From assembly GCA_035650275.1 (NCBI GenBank), contig DASRHY010000129.1:1-64000 (forward strand): 64,000 bases of DNA. The letters are read 5' to 3'. The notes below the pieces were generated by a model. That model did not search any database, was not told the origin of the DNA, and saw only the letters and a list, made by a program, of their open reading frames with translations. This document shows, in pieces, positions 52,780 through 61,783 of this stretch (the stretch's first letter is position 1; each line of letters opens with the position of its first letter). This DNA comes from DASRHY01 sp035650275 (GTDB lineage Bacteria > Actinomycetota > Actinomycetes > Propionibacteriales > Kribbellaceae). Both the position numbers and the translations under genes were made by a program.

Positions 52780-53807
52780 GATCCCGCCCATTCCAGCAGC
52801 CGTGGTGCCTCCCAGGTGTTCACGACGCGGTCCGCCGGCACCTCGCACTCCTCGGCCCGCTCGCAGCCGTACACCTGCCAGTCCAGCTGTCCCGGCGCGT
52901 GCGCGTCGGTGTCGATCGAGAACAGGCAGCCGGTCTCCACGGCCATCCGCAGCAGCCGCCGCGGCGGGTCCAGCCGTTCCGGCCGCGAGTTGATCTCGAC
53001 CGCGGTGCCGAACTGCTTGCACGCCTCGAACACCACCTCGGCGTCGAACTGCGACTCCGGCCGGGTGCCGCGCCCGCCGGTGATCAGCCGGCCGGTGCAG
53101 TGCCCGAGCACGTCCACGTGCGGGTTCGCGACCGCGCGGACCATCCGATGCGTCATCTCGTCGGCCGGCATCCGCAGCTTGCTGTGCACGCTGGCCACCA
53201 CCAGGTCGAGCCGCGCGAGGATGTCGGCCTGGCAGTCCAGCGACCCGTCCTCGAGGATGTCCACCTCGATCCCGTTCAGGATCCGGAACCCGTCCAGGTC
53301 GGCGTTGATCTTGGCGACGACGTCCAGCTGCTTGAGCCGGCGCTCCTTGGACAGCCCGTTCGCGACGGTCAGCCGCGCCGAGTGATCGGTGAGCACCATG
53401 TAGTCGTGGCCCAGCTGCTGCGCGGTCCGGGCCATCTCCTCGATCGGGCTGCCGCCGTCGGACCAGTCCGAGTGCAGGTGCAGGTCGCCCTTCAGCTGCG
53501 CGCGCAACTCGTGCCCGGCGCTGGTCAGCGTCTGGGCGGCCGCCTCCAGCTTCGCAAGGTACGACGACGGCTCGCCGCTCATCGTCTCGACGATCACGCT
53601 CTCGGTCTTCGGGCCGATGCCGGGCAGCTCGGTCAGCGTCCCGGCCCGGGTCCTGGCCCGCACCTCCGCCACCGGCAGCGCCGCGATCGTTTCCGCGGCT
53701 TTGCGGTACGCCCGGACCCGGTGGGTCGGCTGCCGGTCCCGCTCCAGGTAGTACCCGATCTTGCGTAGCGCGTCGACCGCGTCTCTCACCCCGGCCTTGT
53801 CCGTCAC
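52776..53807 (-). CDS. helix-hairpin-helix plus PHP phosphoesterase
   Basis: 343 residues. A PolX-like N-terminal helical part with TLTELPGIGPKTESVIVETM (helix-hairpin-helix), then a PHP domain: KGDLHLHSDWSDGGSPIEEM, VLTDHSARLTVANG, NGIEVDILEDG, ASVHSKL, LGHCTGRL and SIDTDAHA. The polymerase part of PolX is missing, so it resembles the stand-alone PHP proteins. Phosphoesterase activity on DNA ends or small phosphates is expected. GTG start; divergent from fasR by 57 bases. Confidence 0.85.
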   Translation of the reverse strand: MTDKAGVRDAVDALRKIGYYLERDRQPTHRVRAYRKAAETIAALPVAEVRARTRAGTLTELPGIGPKTESVIVETMSGEPSSYLAKLEAAAQTLTSAGHELRAQLKGDLHLHSDWSDGGSPIEEMARTAQQLGHDYMVLTDHSARLTVANGLSKERRLKQLDVVAKINADLDGFRILNGIEVDILEDGSLDCQADILARLDLVVASVHSKLRMPADEMTHRMVRAVANPHVDVLGHCTGRLITGGRGTRPESQFDAEVVFEACKQFGTAVEINSRPERLDPPRRLLRMAVETGCLFSIDTDAHAPGQLDWQVYGCERAEECEVPADRVVNTWEAPRLLEWAGS

Positions 53808-53864
53808 GCACCTATCATGACCGATCGGTCGGGGTCACGTTCTGATCGGACTATCGTCGCAAGC

Positions 53865-55094
53865 GTGGCAGTTCGTCGTACCGACACTCGCACCGGCGGC
53901 CGGGCGCATCGCGCCCGCGCCGACCGGCTGCAGCGTGCCACCGGCGAGCTGTCCACGGCGGCGATGCGGGCGATGGAGGAACGGCTGCCCTGGTTCGCCG
54001 GGCTGTCCGCACAGGACCGGTCCTGGATCGGGCTGGTTGCGCAGTCCGGTATCGCGGCGTTCGTGGAGTGGTTCCGCGACCCCGAGGCGCACTCCAGCGT
54101 GCCGACCAAGATGTTCGGCTCGGCGCCGCGCGAGTTCACCCGGGTGATCAAGCTGGAGCAGACCGTCGACCTGCTCCGCACCACGATCGAGATGATCGAG
54201 TCCACCATCGGCGACCTGCTGCCGCCGGACGACGTACCGGTGGTGTGGGAGGCGATGCAACGCTACGCCCGCGAGGTCGCGTTCGCCGCCGCCACCGTCT
54301 ATGCGCAGGCCGCCGAGATGCGCGGCGCCTGGGACGCCCGGCTGGAGGCGCTGGTGGTCGACTCGGTGATCCGCGGCGAGGCGGACGAGTCGGTCCGGTC
54401 CCGGGCCGCGGCGCTCGGCTGGTCCGTACCGGCCAAGCCGGCGTCCGGTGCGACGCTGGCGCACCGGGTCGCGGTCGTGGTCGGGCGGCCGCCGGACCCG
54501 GGCCCGGACGGCGGTCCTGGGCAGAACGTGGCCGACGCGGTCCGCGACGCCGCCCGGGAGGCGGGCATGGACGCGCTGTGCGCGATGCAGGGCGACCGCC
54601 TGGTCGTGGTACTAGGAGGTCCGGCTAAACCTGTCGAAGTCGCACAAACTCTCACATCGTGGTTCGGAGCCGGCCCTATCGTGGTCGGACCCGCCGTACC
54701 GGACCTCATGGCCGCGGTCACCTCGGCGCGCGCGGCGGTGGCCGGGCTGCGGGCCGCGCCGGCGTGGCCGGACGCGCCGCGGCCGGTGAGTGCGGACGAG
54801 CTGCTGCCCGAGCGGTCGCTGTCCGGCGACGGTCACGCACGGCGACAACTCGCCTCCGAGGTGTACGGTCCGCTCACCGCGGGCGACGGCGTCCTGCTCG
54901 ACACGGTGGCGACATACCTCGACAACGGTGGCTCGATCGAGGCCACGGCCCGGGCGCTGTTCGTGCACCCGAACACGGTCCGGTACCGGCTGCGCCGGGT
55001 CGGCGAGATCACCGGCTACTTGCCGAGCAACCCGCGGGACGCCTTCACGCTGCGCGTGGCGCTCGCGCTCGGCCGACTGCTACCACCCGACTGA
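53865..55094 (+). CDS. fasR: PucR-family regulator, FasR-like
   Basis: About 409 residues. A long N-terminal signal-binding region precedes the C-terminal PucR helix-turn-helix: YLDNGGSIEATARALFVHP, NTVRYRLRRVGEITGY. The gene lies directly upstream of fabD as SCO2386 and Rv2242 (FasR), activators of fatty-acid synthesis genes that sense long-chain acyl-CoA. GTG at 53865 is preferred to an ATG at 53817 because the latter leaves only 9 bases to the divergent PHP gene. No palindromic operator was evident in the fabD upstream region. Confidence 0.85.
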   Translation: MAVRRTDTRTGGRAHRARADRLQRATGELSTAAMRAMEERLPWFAGLSAQDRSWIGLVAQSGIAAFVEWFRDPEAHSSVPTKMFGSAPREFTRVIKLEQTVDLLRTTIEMIESTIGDLLPPDDVPVVWEAMQRYAREVAFAAATVYAQAAEMRGAWDARLEALVVDSVIRGEADESVRSRAAALGWSVPAKPASGATLAHRVAVVVGRPPDPGPDGGPGQNVADAVRDAAREAGMDALCAMQGDRLVVVLGGPAKPVEVAQTLTSWFGAGPIVVGPAVPDLMAAVTSARAAVAGLRAAPAWPDAPRPVSADELLPERSLSGDGHARRQLASEVYGPLTAGDGVLLDTVATYLDNGGSIEATARALFVHPNTVRYRLRRVGEITGYLPSNPRDAFTLRVALALGRLLPPD

Positions 55095-55190
55095 CCGCGG
55101 CGCGATTTGTAGGATTCCTACAAGACTTGCCAGGGCAGATTCGTCCGGCGCCTCCGCACCTGCGGGGTGCCTGTCAGGGAGAGTTGTGAC

Positions 55191-56399
55191 GTGCTCGTTA
55201 TCGTCGCGCCGGGACAAGGCGCTCAGGCTCCTGGATTCCTCGCGCCCTGGCTGGAGTCGCCCGGGTTCGCGGACCGGCTGAACTGGCTGTCCGCGGTGGC
55301 CGGGATCGACCTCGCCAAGTACGGCACCGAGGCCGATGCGGAGACGATCCGCGACACCGCGATCGCGCAGCCGCTGCTGGTCGCGGCCAGTCTGGCGACC
55401 GCGCAGGAGATCGTTGATGCGCCGGACGGCGCGTTCAGCCGGGCCGGCGCACTGGCCGGGCACAGCGTCGGCGAGCTGGCCGCGGCGGCCGGGGCCGGCG
55501 TACTGAGCGCGGAGCAGGCGATGGTGCTGGTCCGCGAACGCGGCAAGGCGATGGCCGCCGCCGCCCAGCAGACCGCGACCTCGATGACCGCGGTGCTCGG
55601 CGGCGACCGGGACGAGGTGCTGGCCAAGCTCGCCGAGCACGGTGTCACGGCCGCGAACGACAACGGCCCGGGCCAGGTGGTCGCGGCCGGTACCGTCGAG
55701 CAGCTCGCCGCACTGTCCGCTGACGCACCGGCGAAGGCGCGGCTGGTGCCGCTGTCGGTGGCCGGCGCGTTCCACACCCACCACATGCAGCCGGCCGTCG
55801 ACGTGCTGGCCGGCTACGCCCGCGCGGTGACCACCCAGGACCCGCGCACCCGGCTGATCTCGAACGCCGACGGCCAGATCGTGACCGACGGCCAGGACAT
55901 GCTGCAGCGGCTCGTGAAGCAGGTCAGCGCACCGGTCCGCTGGGACCTGTGCCTGCAGACGATGTCCGACCTCGAGGTCACCGGCATCCTCGAGCTGCCG
56001 CCGGCCGGCACCCTGACCGGGATCGCGAAGCGCGCGATGAAGGGCGTCGAGACGTTCGCCCTGAAGACCCCGGACCAGCTCGACGACGCGCGAGCCTTCA
56101 TCCAGAAGCACAGCAGCGAGGAGCACGGCAGCTGGGCGGCGACGGAGGGTGAGCCGGCCTGGCGCCAGCTGGTCGCGCCGATGCAGGGCACGTTCACCCG
56201 CAAGGGCGCGACGCCGCGCGAGACCGGCGACTCCGTCGAGCCGGGCGAGACCGTCGCCCGGATCACCCACGAGCGCGACGAGCTCGCGGTCACCGCGCCG
56301 TACGGCGGCACCGTGGCCGAGTGGCTCGTCTCCGAAGGTGACCCCGTCTCCCCCGGCCAACCTCTGGTCCGGCTGCACCCCAAGGCAGGTGGCGCATGA
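55191..56399 (+). CDS. fabD: malonyl-CoA:ACP acyltransferase with a C-terminal lipoyl-like domain
   Basis: 402 residues. Residues 1-310 are a normal malonyltransferase: IVAPGQGAQAPGFL, ALAGHSVGELAAAAGAGVL with the catalytic Ser, FHTHHMQPAV with the His, and ILELPPAGTLTGIAKR. The last 80 residues form a barrel-sandwich (biotinyl/lipoyl-like) fold: APMQGTFTRKGATPRETGDS, VTAPYGGTVAEWLVSEGDPV. The lysine-bearing MKM-type hairpin reads RDELAV, so no attachment site is seen. FabD is usually about 310 residues. GTG start 97 bases after fasR; stop overlaps fabH by ATGA. Confidence 0.9.
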   Translation: MLVIVAPGQGAQAPGFLAPWLESPGFADRLNWLSAVAGIDLAKYGTEADAETIRDTAIAQPLLVAASLATAQEIVDAPDGAFSRAGALAGHSVGELAAAAGAGVLSAEQAMVLVRERGKAMAAAAQQTATSMTAVLGGDRDEVLAKLAEHGVTAANDNGPGQVVAAGTVEQLAALSADAPAKARLVPLSVAGAFHTHHMQPAVDVLAGYARAVTTQDPRTRLISNADGQIVTDGQDMLQRLVKQVSAPVRWDLCLQTMSDLEVTGILELPPAGTLTGIAKRAMKGVETFALKTPDQLDDARAFIQKHSSEEHGSWAATEGEPAWRQLVAPMQGTFTRKGATPRETGDSVEPGETVARITHERDELAVTAPYGGTVAEWLVSEGDPVSPGQPLVRLHPKAGGA

Positions 56400-57385
56400 T
56401 CACTCCCGCGACCGGCGCGGCGAACTCCGCGATCCTCGGCATCGGCGGCTACCGGCCCCGACGCGTGGTCACGAACGCCGAGATCCTGGAGCACATCGAC
56501 TCGTCCGACGAGTGGATCCAGACCCGCTCCGGGATCAAGGAACGACGCTGGGCCGAGGAGGACGAGACCGTGCTCGCGATGTCGGTCAGCGCCGCGAAGA
56601 AGGCGCTCGACCAGGCCGGCATCGACCCGGGCCAGATCGGCTGCGTCATCGTCTCCACCGTGACGCACCTGTACCAGACCCCGGCGCTCGCGACCCAGGT
56701 AGCGGTCGGCATCGGGGCTCCGACGGCGGCGGCGTTCGACATCTCGGCGGCCTGCGCCGGGTTCTGCTACGGCGTCGCGATGGCCAGTGACCTGGTCCGC
56801 GGTGGCAGCGCCAAGTACGTCGTCGCGATCGGCGTCGAGCGGCTCAGCGACCTGACCGACAGCATGGACCGCAGCACCGCGTTCATCTTCGCCGACGGCG
56901 CCGGCGCGGCCGTGGTCGGACCGTCCGACGTCGCGGGCATCGGCCCGGTGGTGTGGGGCTCCGACGGCACCCAGCACGACGTGATCAGCCAGAAGACATC
57001 CTGGCGGGAGGCCTCGGACGCCGGCGAGTGGCCGCACCTGCGGATGGACGGCAACCCGGTGTTCCGCTGGGCGTCGTACGAGATGGCGAAGGTCGCCCAG
57101 CAGGCGATGGACGCCGCCGGCATCACCGCCGACGAGCTCGACCTGTTCGTGCCGCACCAGGCGAACATGCGGATCACCGACGCGATGTTCCGGGCGCTGA
57201 AGCTGCCCGACCGGGTCAAGGTCGCCCGCGACATCGCCCGGCAGGGCAACTCGTCGGCCGCGTCGATCCCGCTCGCGATCGAGGCGATGATCGAGGACGG
57301 CGATGCGAAGAGCGGCGACACCGCTCTGATCATCGGCTTCGGAGCCGGCCTGGTGTATGCAGGCCAGATCATCACCCTGCCCTGA
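56396..57385 (+). CDS. fabH: beta-ketoacyl-ACP synthase III
   Basis: 329 residues. Initiates fatty-acid elongation from acyl-CoA and malonyl-ACP. FDISAACAGFCYGVAMA has the catalytic Cys, FVPHQANMRITDAM the His, and ARQGNSSAASIPLAIEAM the Asn. Branched-chain priming is usual in this group but cannot be read from sequence. Start overlaps the fabD stop (ATGA). Confidence 0.95.
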   Translation: MITPATGAANSAILGIGGYRPRRVVTNAEILEHIDSSDEWIQTRSGIKERRWAEEDETVLAMSVSAAKKALDQAGIDPGQIGCVIVSTVTHLYQTPALATQVAVGIGAPTAAAFDISAACAGFCYGVAMASDLVRGGSAKYVVAIGVERLSDLTDSMDRSTAFIFADGAGAAVVGPSDVAGIGPVVWGSDGTQHDVISQKTSWREASDAGEWPHLRMDGNPVFRWASYEMAKVAQQAMDAAGITADELDLFVPHQANMRITDAMFRALKLPDRVKVARDIARQGNSSAASIPLAIEAMIEDGDAKSGDTALIIGFGAGLVYAGQIITLP

Positions 57386-57457
57386 GCCCCACAGATGTCC
57401 GCGGCCGTCGAACGTGGCGGCGCGGCACGACACAACACCGAAAGGGAACCCCTCACC

Positions 57458-57706
57458 ATGGCCAGCACCGATGAGATCCGCTCCAGCCTTGCCGAGATCG
57501 TGAACGAGATCGCCGGCATCCCGGTCGAGGACGTCCAGCTGGACAAGTCCTTCACCGACGACCTCGACGTCGACTCGCTCTCCATGGTGGAGGTCGTGGT
57601 CGCGGCCGAGGAGAAGTTCAGCGTCAAGATCCCGGACGAAGAGGTCAAGAACCTCAAGACCGTCGGCGACGCCGTCGCCTTCATCGAACGCGCCCAGAAC
57701 GGCTGA
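57458..57706 (+). CDS. acpP: acyl carrier protein
   Basis: 82 residues. FTDDLDVDSLSMVEVVVAAE has the DSL motif whose Ser receives phosphopantetheine. The rest (IRSSLAEIVNEIAGI, KFSVKIPDEEVKNLKTVGD) is typical helical, acidic ACP. AAGGGA lies 10 bases before the ATG. 72 bases after fabH, likely one operon. Confidence 0.95.
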   Translation: MASTDEIRSSLAEIVNEIAGIPVEDVQLDKSFTDDLDVDSLSMVEVVVAAEEKFSVKIPDEEVKNLKTVGDAVAFIERAQNG

Positions 57707-57745
57707 CCGCACCGAGCCTCAAGCGGACCTCATGCCGCCGCCGAG

Positions 57746-57834
57746 ACTCATCATCGGGCCCTCGTGACCACGCCCCGCCGCGGTCGGAGAGCCGCCCACG
57801 TCCCTGGCGTGGTCACAAGGGCCCGATGATGAGT
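57746..57834. terminator. long inverted repeat between acpP and fabF
   Basis: Arms of about 29 bases: ACTCATCATCGGGCCCTCGT GACCACGCC pairs with GGCGTGGTCAC AAGGGCCCGATGATGAGT, with only one or two mismatches; the loop spans some 30 bases. No U tract. It sits inside the fab cluster, 40 bases after acpP and 58 before fabF, so it may end or weaken transcripts between them. Confidence 0.8.
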
Positions 57835-57891
57835 CAGGCGGTACGGACCCGCCAAGGATGAGGCATATCCACCACTGAGGAGTGAACGAAC

Positions 57892-59127
57892 ATGTCGAAG
57901 ACTCGGGTCGTCGTGACCGGAATCGGCGCTACCACGCCGATCGGCGGCGATGTCCAGAGCACCTGGGAGTCGCTGCTCGCCGGGCGCTCCGGCGCGGAGC
58001 GGCTGACCGCCGACTGGGCCGCCGAGCTGCCGGTGCAGATCGCCGCGCCCGCGGAGGTCGAGCCGACCGAGATCATCGAGCGGGTCAAGGCTCGCCGGCT
58101 GGACCGCAACGCGCAGTTCGCCATCGTCGCCGCACGCGAGGCATGGGCGGACTCGGGTCTCGCCGACGTCGAGGTGGACAAGGAGCGGCTCGGTGTGGCG
58201 ATCGCGTCCGGTATCGGTGGCCTGGCCACCACGCTGACCAACTACGACGCCCTGAAGACCAACCCGCGCCGGGTCTCGCCGCTCGCCATCCCGATGCTGA
58301 TGCCGAACTCGGCGGCCGCCAACGTGAGCCTCGAGCTCGGTGCCCGCGCCGGCGTCCACACCCCGGTCTCTGCCTGCGCCTCCGGCAACGAGGCGATCGC
58401 GCTCGGCGTCGACCAGATCCGGCTGGGCCGCGCCGACATCGTCGTGGTGGGCGGGTCCGAGGGCGCGATCTTCGCGCTGCCGCTGGCCGCGTTCAGCCAG
58501 ATGATGGCGCTCAGCAAGCGCAACGACGACCCGGAGCGCGCGTCGCGGCCGTGGGACGTGGACCGGGACGGCTTCGTGCTCGGCGAGGGCGCCGGGGTGC
58601 TGGTGCTGGAGAGCGCCGAACACGCCGCCGCGCGCGGGGCGCGGGTGTACGCCGAGGTGGCCGGCGCCGGGATGACCGCCGACGGCCACGACATCGCCCA
58701 GCCGGAGCCGCACGGTGCCGGCGCCAAGCGGGCGATGCAGCGCGCGCTGGAAGAAGGCGACCTGGCGGCCGGCGACATCGTGCACATCAACGCGCACGCC
58801 ACCTCGACGCCGCAGGGTGACATCGCCGAGTCGCTCGCGATCCGCGGTGCCCTCGGCGGTGCGGCGGACCGGGCCGTCGCCACCGCGCCGAAGTCGATGA
58901 TCGGTCACCTGCTCGGTGCCGCCGGCGCGGTCGAGTCGATTGCGACCATCCTCGCGCTGCACCACCGCGTCGTACCGCCGACCATCAACGTCGACAAGCC
59001 CGACGAGAAGATCGAGCTGGACATCGCGACCGAGCAGCGCAAGCTCGGCGAAGGCGACCTGGCCGCGCTGAACAACTCGTTCGGCTTCGGCGGCCACAAC
59101 GTCGCCATCGCGTTCAAGACCGCCTAA
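57892..59127 (+). CDS. fabF: beta-ketoacyl-ACP synthase II
   Basis: 411 residues. VVTGIGATTPIGGDVQSTWE at the start, VSACASGNEAIALGVDQI with the nucleophile Cys, INAHATSTPQGD with the first His, PKSMIGHLLGAAGAVESI with the second, and NNSFGFGGHNVAIAF at the end. It elongates ACP-bound chains. ATG start with GAGGAGTGAACGA upstream. Last gene of the fab cluster, closed by a hairpin. Confidence 0.95.
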   Translation: MSKTRVVVTGIGATTPIGGDVQSTWESLLAGRSGAERLTADWAAELPVQIAAPAEVEPTEIIERVKARRLDRNAQFAIVAAREAWADSGLADVEVDKERLGVAIASGIGGLATTLTNYDALKTNPRRVSPLAIPMLMPNSAAANVSLELGARAGVHTPVSACASGNEAIALGVDQIRLGRADIVVVGGSEGAIFALPLAAFSQMMALSKRNDDPERASRPWDVDRDGFVLGEGAGVLVLESAEHAAARGARVYAEVAGAGMTADGHDIAQPEPHGAGAKRAMQRALEEGDLAAGDIVHINAHATSTPQGDIAESLAIRGALGGAADRAVATAPKSMIGHLLGAAGAVESIATILALHHRVVPPTINVDKPDEKIELDIATEQRKLGEGDLAALNNSFGFGGHNVAIAFKTA

Positions 59128-59133
59128 CAAGGT

Positions 59134-59172
59134 GAGGGCGTGGAGCGCGCCCTGTACGCGCTCCACGCCCTC
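59134..59172. terminator. hairpin after fabF
   Basis: Perfect arms GAGGGCGTGGAGCGCG/CGCGCTCCACGCCCTC (16 bp), loop of 7, 7 bases after the fabF stop. Confidence 0.9.
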
Positions 59173-59327
59173 CAGGTGGTGCGGCCGCTGCTTACTCCGC
59201 CGGGGAGCTGAACCACCCGCCGGTCAGCGGCCACGACCCCTCCCGCCCTGGTATCCCTAATGACTCACAGGGCGGCTGAATGGTTGCCTTGTCAGGCCGA
59301 CATTTTTCGTGAGTTCGTCATCGCTGG

Positions 59328-59825
59328 TCAGACCACCTGGTGCAGCCAGCGAACCAGAGCCCCGTCGCCGGCGTACCGGAACGGCTCGAGCTCGTCGTCC
59401 CAGGGCCGGCCGAGCAGCCGGTCCACCTCGTCGGCCAGGTCGGCCTCGCCGGCGATCGCTCTGGTCATCGCGGACTTCAACCGGTCCTCCGGCACCATGA
59501 TGTCGCCGTGCAGCCCGGTCGCCGCGCGGAAGATCCCGAGGGCGGGGGTGAAGGAGTAGCGCTCGCCCTCCGCTCCGGCGCTCGGCTCCTCGGTGACCTC
59601 GAACCGCAGCTTGTTCCAGCCGCGCAGCGCGGACGCCAGCTTGGCCGCGGTACCGGCCTGGGCCTGCCAGGACAGCTCGGCCCGATAGCTGCCGGCCGCC
59701 GCAGGCTGCGGTGTCCAGTCCAGCTTCACGGGCACGCCGAGTACGCCGCCCGCGGCCCACTCCACATGCGGGCACAACGCTGACGGCACGGTGTGGACGT
59801 ACAGAACGCCACGAGTCGTCGCCAC
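59328..59825 (-). CDS. DUF3145 family protein
   Basis: 165 residues. GVLYVHTVPSALCPHVEWAA, LDWTPQPAAAGSYRAELSWQ, LRGWNKLRFEVTEEPSAGAE and HGDIMVPEDRLKSAMTRAIA are the conserved blocks. The family is encoded next to the fab cluster in Streptomyces (SCO2391) as here, but its function is unknown. GTG start with AGGAGG 6 bases upstream. Convergent with fabF. Confidence 0.9.
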   Translation of the reverse strand: MATTRGVLYVHTVPSALCPHVEWAAGGVLGVPVKLDWTPQPAAAGSYRAELSWQAQAGTAAKLASALRGWNKLRFEVTEEPSAGAEGERYSFTPALGIFRAATGLHGDIMVPEDRLKSAMTRAIAGEADLADEVDRLLGRPWDDELEPFRYAGDGALVRWLHQVV

Positions 59826-60327
59826 CGGAACCTCCTGTGCTCGAGGGGCGCCTTCCCCAGCGATCTCGAGCACAAGCTCGTCCGGTCACACGACGACCGG
59901 AACCATCATGCCCCACCAACCACACCCGCACCAAGCGGCCGCGCCGCGACCCGGTACGGCTTCGTGCCAGGCAGAACCACCGCATTCCGAGACCGGTGGT
60001 TGTGTGAACTAGTCCTTGCGCGGTCCCGGGCGTAGTGTCGGCAAAGACGTCGGCAGGGGTGGCGACGTCTTGGTAGGTGGGGTTCCCGTGTCAGTACAAC
60101 GGGTGTGCGATGACGGTCGGAAGCAGCATGGGTGCCGTGGCGCCCACCGGCTGCCGTGGGCCCGTGCGCCTCCGGCCGACCGCGGGGCGCAGGTCGAGAC
60201 GGGCGACCACTCGGGGGCAGTTCCGGCACGTTGCCGGATTCGGTTGCTCCGCGCAACACAATCCATGCCGGCGGCCACCTCACGCATGCCGGCGGCATCG
60301 GACAGTCACAATGATGGGGGTCTTATC
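59826..60327. other. gene-free stretch before the secreted protein
   Basis: No supported gene. It carries a direct repeat CATGCCGGCGGC at 60264-60275 and 60285-60296 and a short hairpin GTTGCTCCGCGCAAC just before. A repeated GACGTC(G/T) motif occurs at about 60044-60070. The plus frame open through 60016-60327 has no protein-like character. It probably contains the promoter and 5' leader of the secreted-protein gene. Confidence 0.4.
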
Positions 60328-60744
60328 ATGCGCAGATTCTTCACCATGCTCGCCGCGGCTATCGCGGCGATGCTGCTTTTCGCACCGACGGCGCTTGCGG
60401 GCAGCCCGCACTTCGTCGGCACGCCAACTGTGGACCGCGACGGGAGCTCGCTGACCGTGGCCGGCAAGATCGCCGGGCTCGGCAATGAGACCCAGGTTCA
60501 CGTCGAGGTCAGTGCCGACGCGGCATGCCTCAACCGGGGCGAGAACTTCCCGTCGGCAGACAACAAGGAGACGTTCACCGCCGCGGGAGACTTCCCGGTG
60601 CAGAACGGCAAGGCGCTCTTCGAACTCACGCTGACGGCAACGTTCCAGCCCAAGTGCAGCCCGCCGATGACTGTCGTGTTCGGTGACGTCACGATCACAG
60701 ACGCAGAGCACGGCTTGTCGGTCACATTCCCCGGCCCATTCTGA
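60328..60744 (+). CDS. secreted protein of unknown function
   Basis: 138 residues. A Sec signal peptide (MRRFFTMLAAAIAAMLLFAP, then TALAG with cleavage after ALA) is followed by a 110-residue beta-rich domain (TVDRDGSSLTVAGKIAGLGN, VHVEVSADAACLNRGENFPS, FELTLTATFQPKCSPP). Two Cys could form a disulfide. Similar small exported proteins of about 110-140 residues are widespread in actinobacteria, without known role. GGGGG 8 bases before the ATG. A terminator hairpin follows. Confidence 0.75.
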   Translation: MRRFFTMLAAAIAAMLLFAPTALAGSPHFVGTPTVDRDGSSLTVAGKIAGLGNETQVHVEVSADAACLNRGENFPSADNKETFTAAGDFPVQNGKALFELTLTATFQPKCSPPMTVVFGDVTITDAEHGLSVTFPGPF

Positions 60745-60783
60745 GGGGTTGGTGCGGCGGTGAGCTGAGAAGCTGAAACCGAT

Positions 60784-60814
60784 CCAGGAGGGGTGACCAG
60801 TTCACCCCTCCTGG
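60784..60814. terminator. hairpin between the secreted-protein and VWA genes
   Basis: Arms CCAGGAGGGGTGA/TCACCCCTCCTGG (13 bp) with a 5-base loop, 40 bases after the secreted-protein stop and 16 before the VWA stop. It serves both convergent genes. Confidence 0.85.
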
Positions 60815-60829
60815 CGTCCCGGGGTCGTG

Positions 60830-61783
60830 TCAGGGGAACCTGGAGGCGAGGGCCACCGCGGCACCGGCGGCGGCCAGCGTGAGCAGCATCGCGAAGCCGG
60901 CATAGCGGGCGGTGACTTCCTTGTCCACGGTGTCGAAGCCTATGGACGAGCCGATGTTCTCGTACACGTCCTGGATCTCGCCCGCGGACTCGGCGGTGTA
61001 GGCCTGTCCCCCGGTGATCTCGGCGACGCTGCGCAGGTCGGCCCGGTCCGGTGGTACCCGCTGCCGGAAGCCGTCCATCTCGATGAAGCCGGAGTCGGTG
61101 CCGAAGGCAACGGTAAAGATCGGGGTGTTCTTCTCCTTCGCGGCCCGGGCGCCTTCCTGCGCGGTCCGGCCGACGGTGCGCTTGCCGTCCGACATCAGTA
61201 CGATCCGGGCCGGCGCCGGCTCGTTCGGGTGCTCCGGGTCCGGCGGTACCTGGGTAAGCGCCTGCAGCGAGGTGAAGATCGCCTCACCGGTCGCGGTCGA
61301 CTCGGCCAGTTCCAGCGCATCGATCGATCGCAGCACCGTGGCCCGGTCGGTGGTCGGCGGGACGACGGTGCTGGCGGTGCCGGCGAACGAGACCAGCGCG
61401 ATGTTGAACTTCGTGGGCAGCTGGTTGACGAACCGCTTGGCGGCGACCTTGACCGCCTCCAGCCGGTTCGGCTCGACGTCGGTGGCCATCATCGACAGCG
61501 AGACGTCGATGCTGACGACGATGGTGGCCCGCTCGCGCGGCACCTTCACCTCGTCCTTCGGCTGGGCGAACGCGACGATGCAGGCACAGGCCGCGAGCAG
61601 CGCCATCCCGACCGCGACGTGCCGGCGCCACTGCGGGCGGCGCGGGGCGACCCGGTCCAGCAGGGCGATGTTGGTGAACCGGAGCGCGTACTGCGAGCGA
61701 CGGTGCTGCATGAACAGGTACAGCGCGACGAAAACCGGGATCAGCAGCAGGAACCACAGCCGGCCGGGAGACAGGAACTCCAT
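60830..61783 (-). CDS. BatA-like VWA-domain membrane protein
   Basis: 317 residues. Two helices at the N-terminus (LWFLLLIPVFVALYLFM, VAVGMALLAACACIVAFA) precede a von Willebrand A domain with MIDAS DVSLSMMATD, then ALVSFAGTASTVVPPTTDR and IVLMSDGKRTVG, and one helix at the end. Such proteins act with MoxR and DUF58 proteins; the metal-binding MIDAS is intact. The start overlaps the DUF58 stop (TGATG). Confidence 0.85.
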   Translation of the reverse strand: MEFLSPGRLWFLLLIPVFVALYLFMQHRRSQYALRFTNIALLDRVAPRRPQWRRHVAVGMALLAACACIVAFAQPKDEVKVPRERATIVVSIDVSLSMMATDVEPNRLEAVKVAAKRFVNQLPTKFNIALVSFAGTASTVVPPTTDRATVLRSIDALELAESTATGEAIFTSLQALTQVPPDPEHPNEPAPARIVLMSDGKRTVGRTAQEGARAAKEKNTPIFTVAFGTDSGFIEMDGFRQRVPPDRADLRSVAEITGGQAYTAESAGEIQDVYENIGSSIGFDTVDKEVTARYAGFAMLLTLAAAGAAVALASRFP

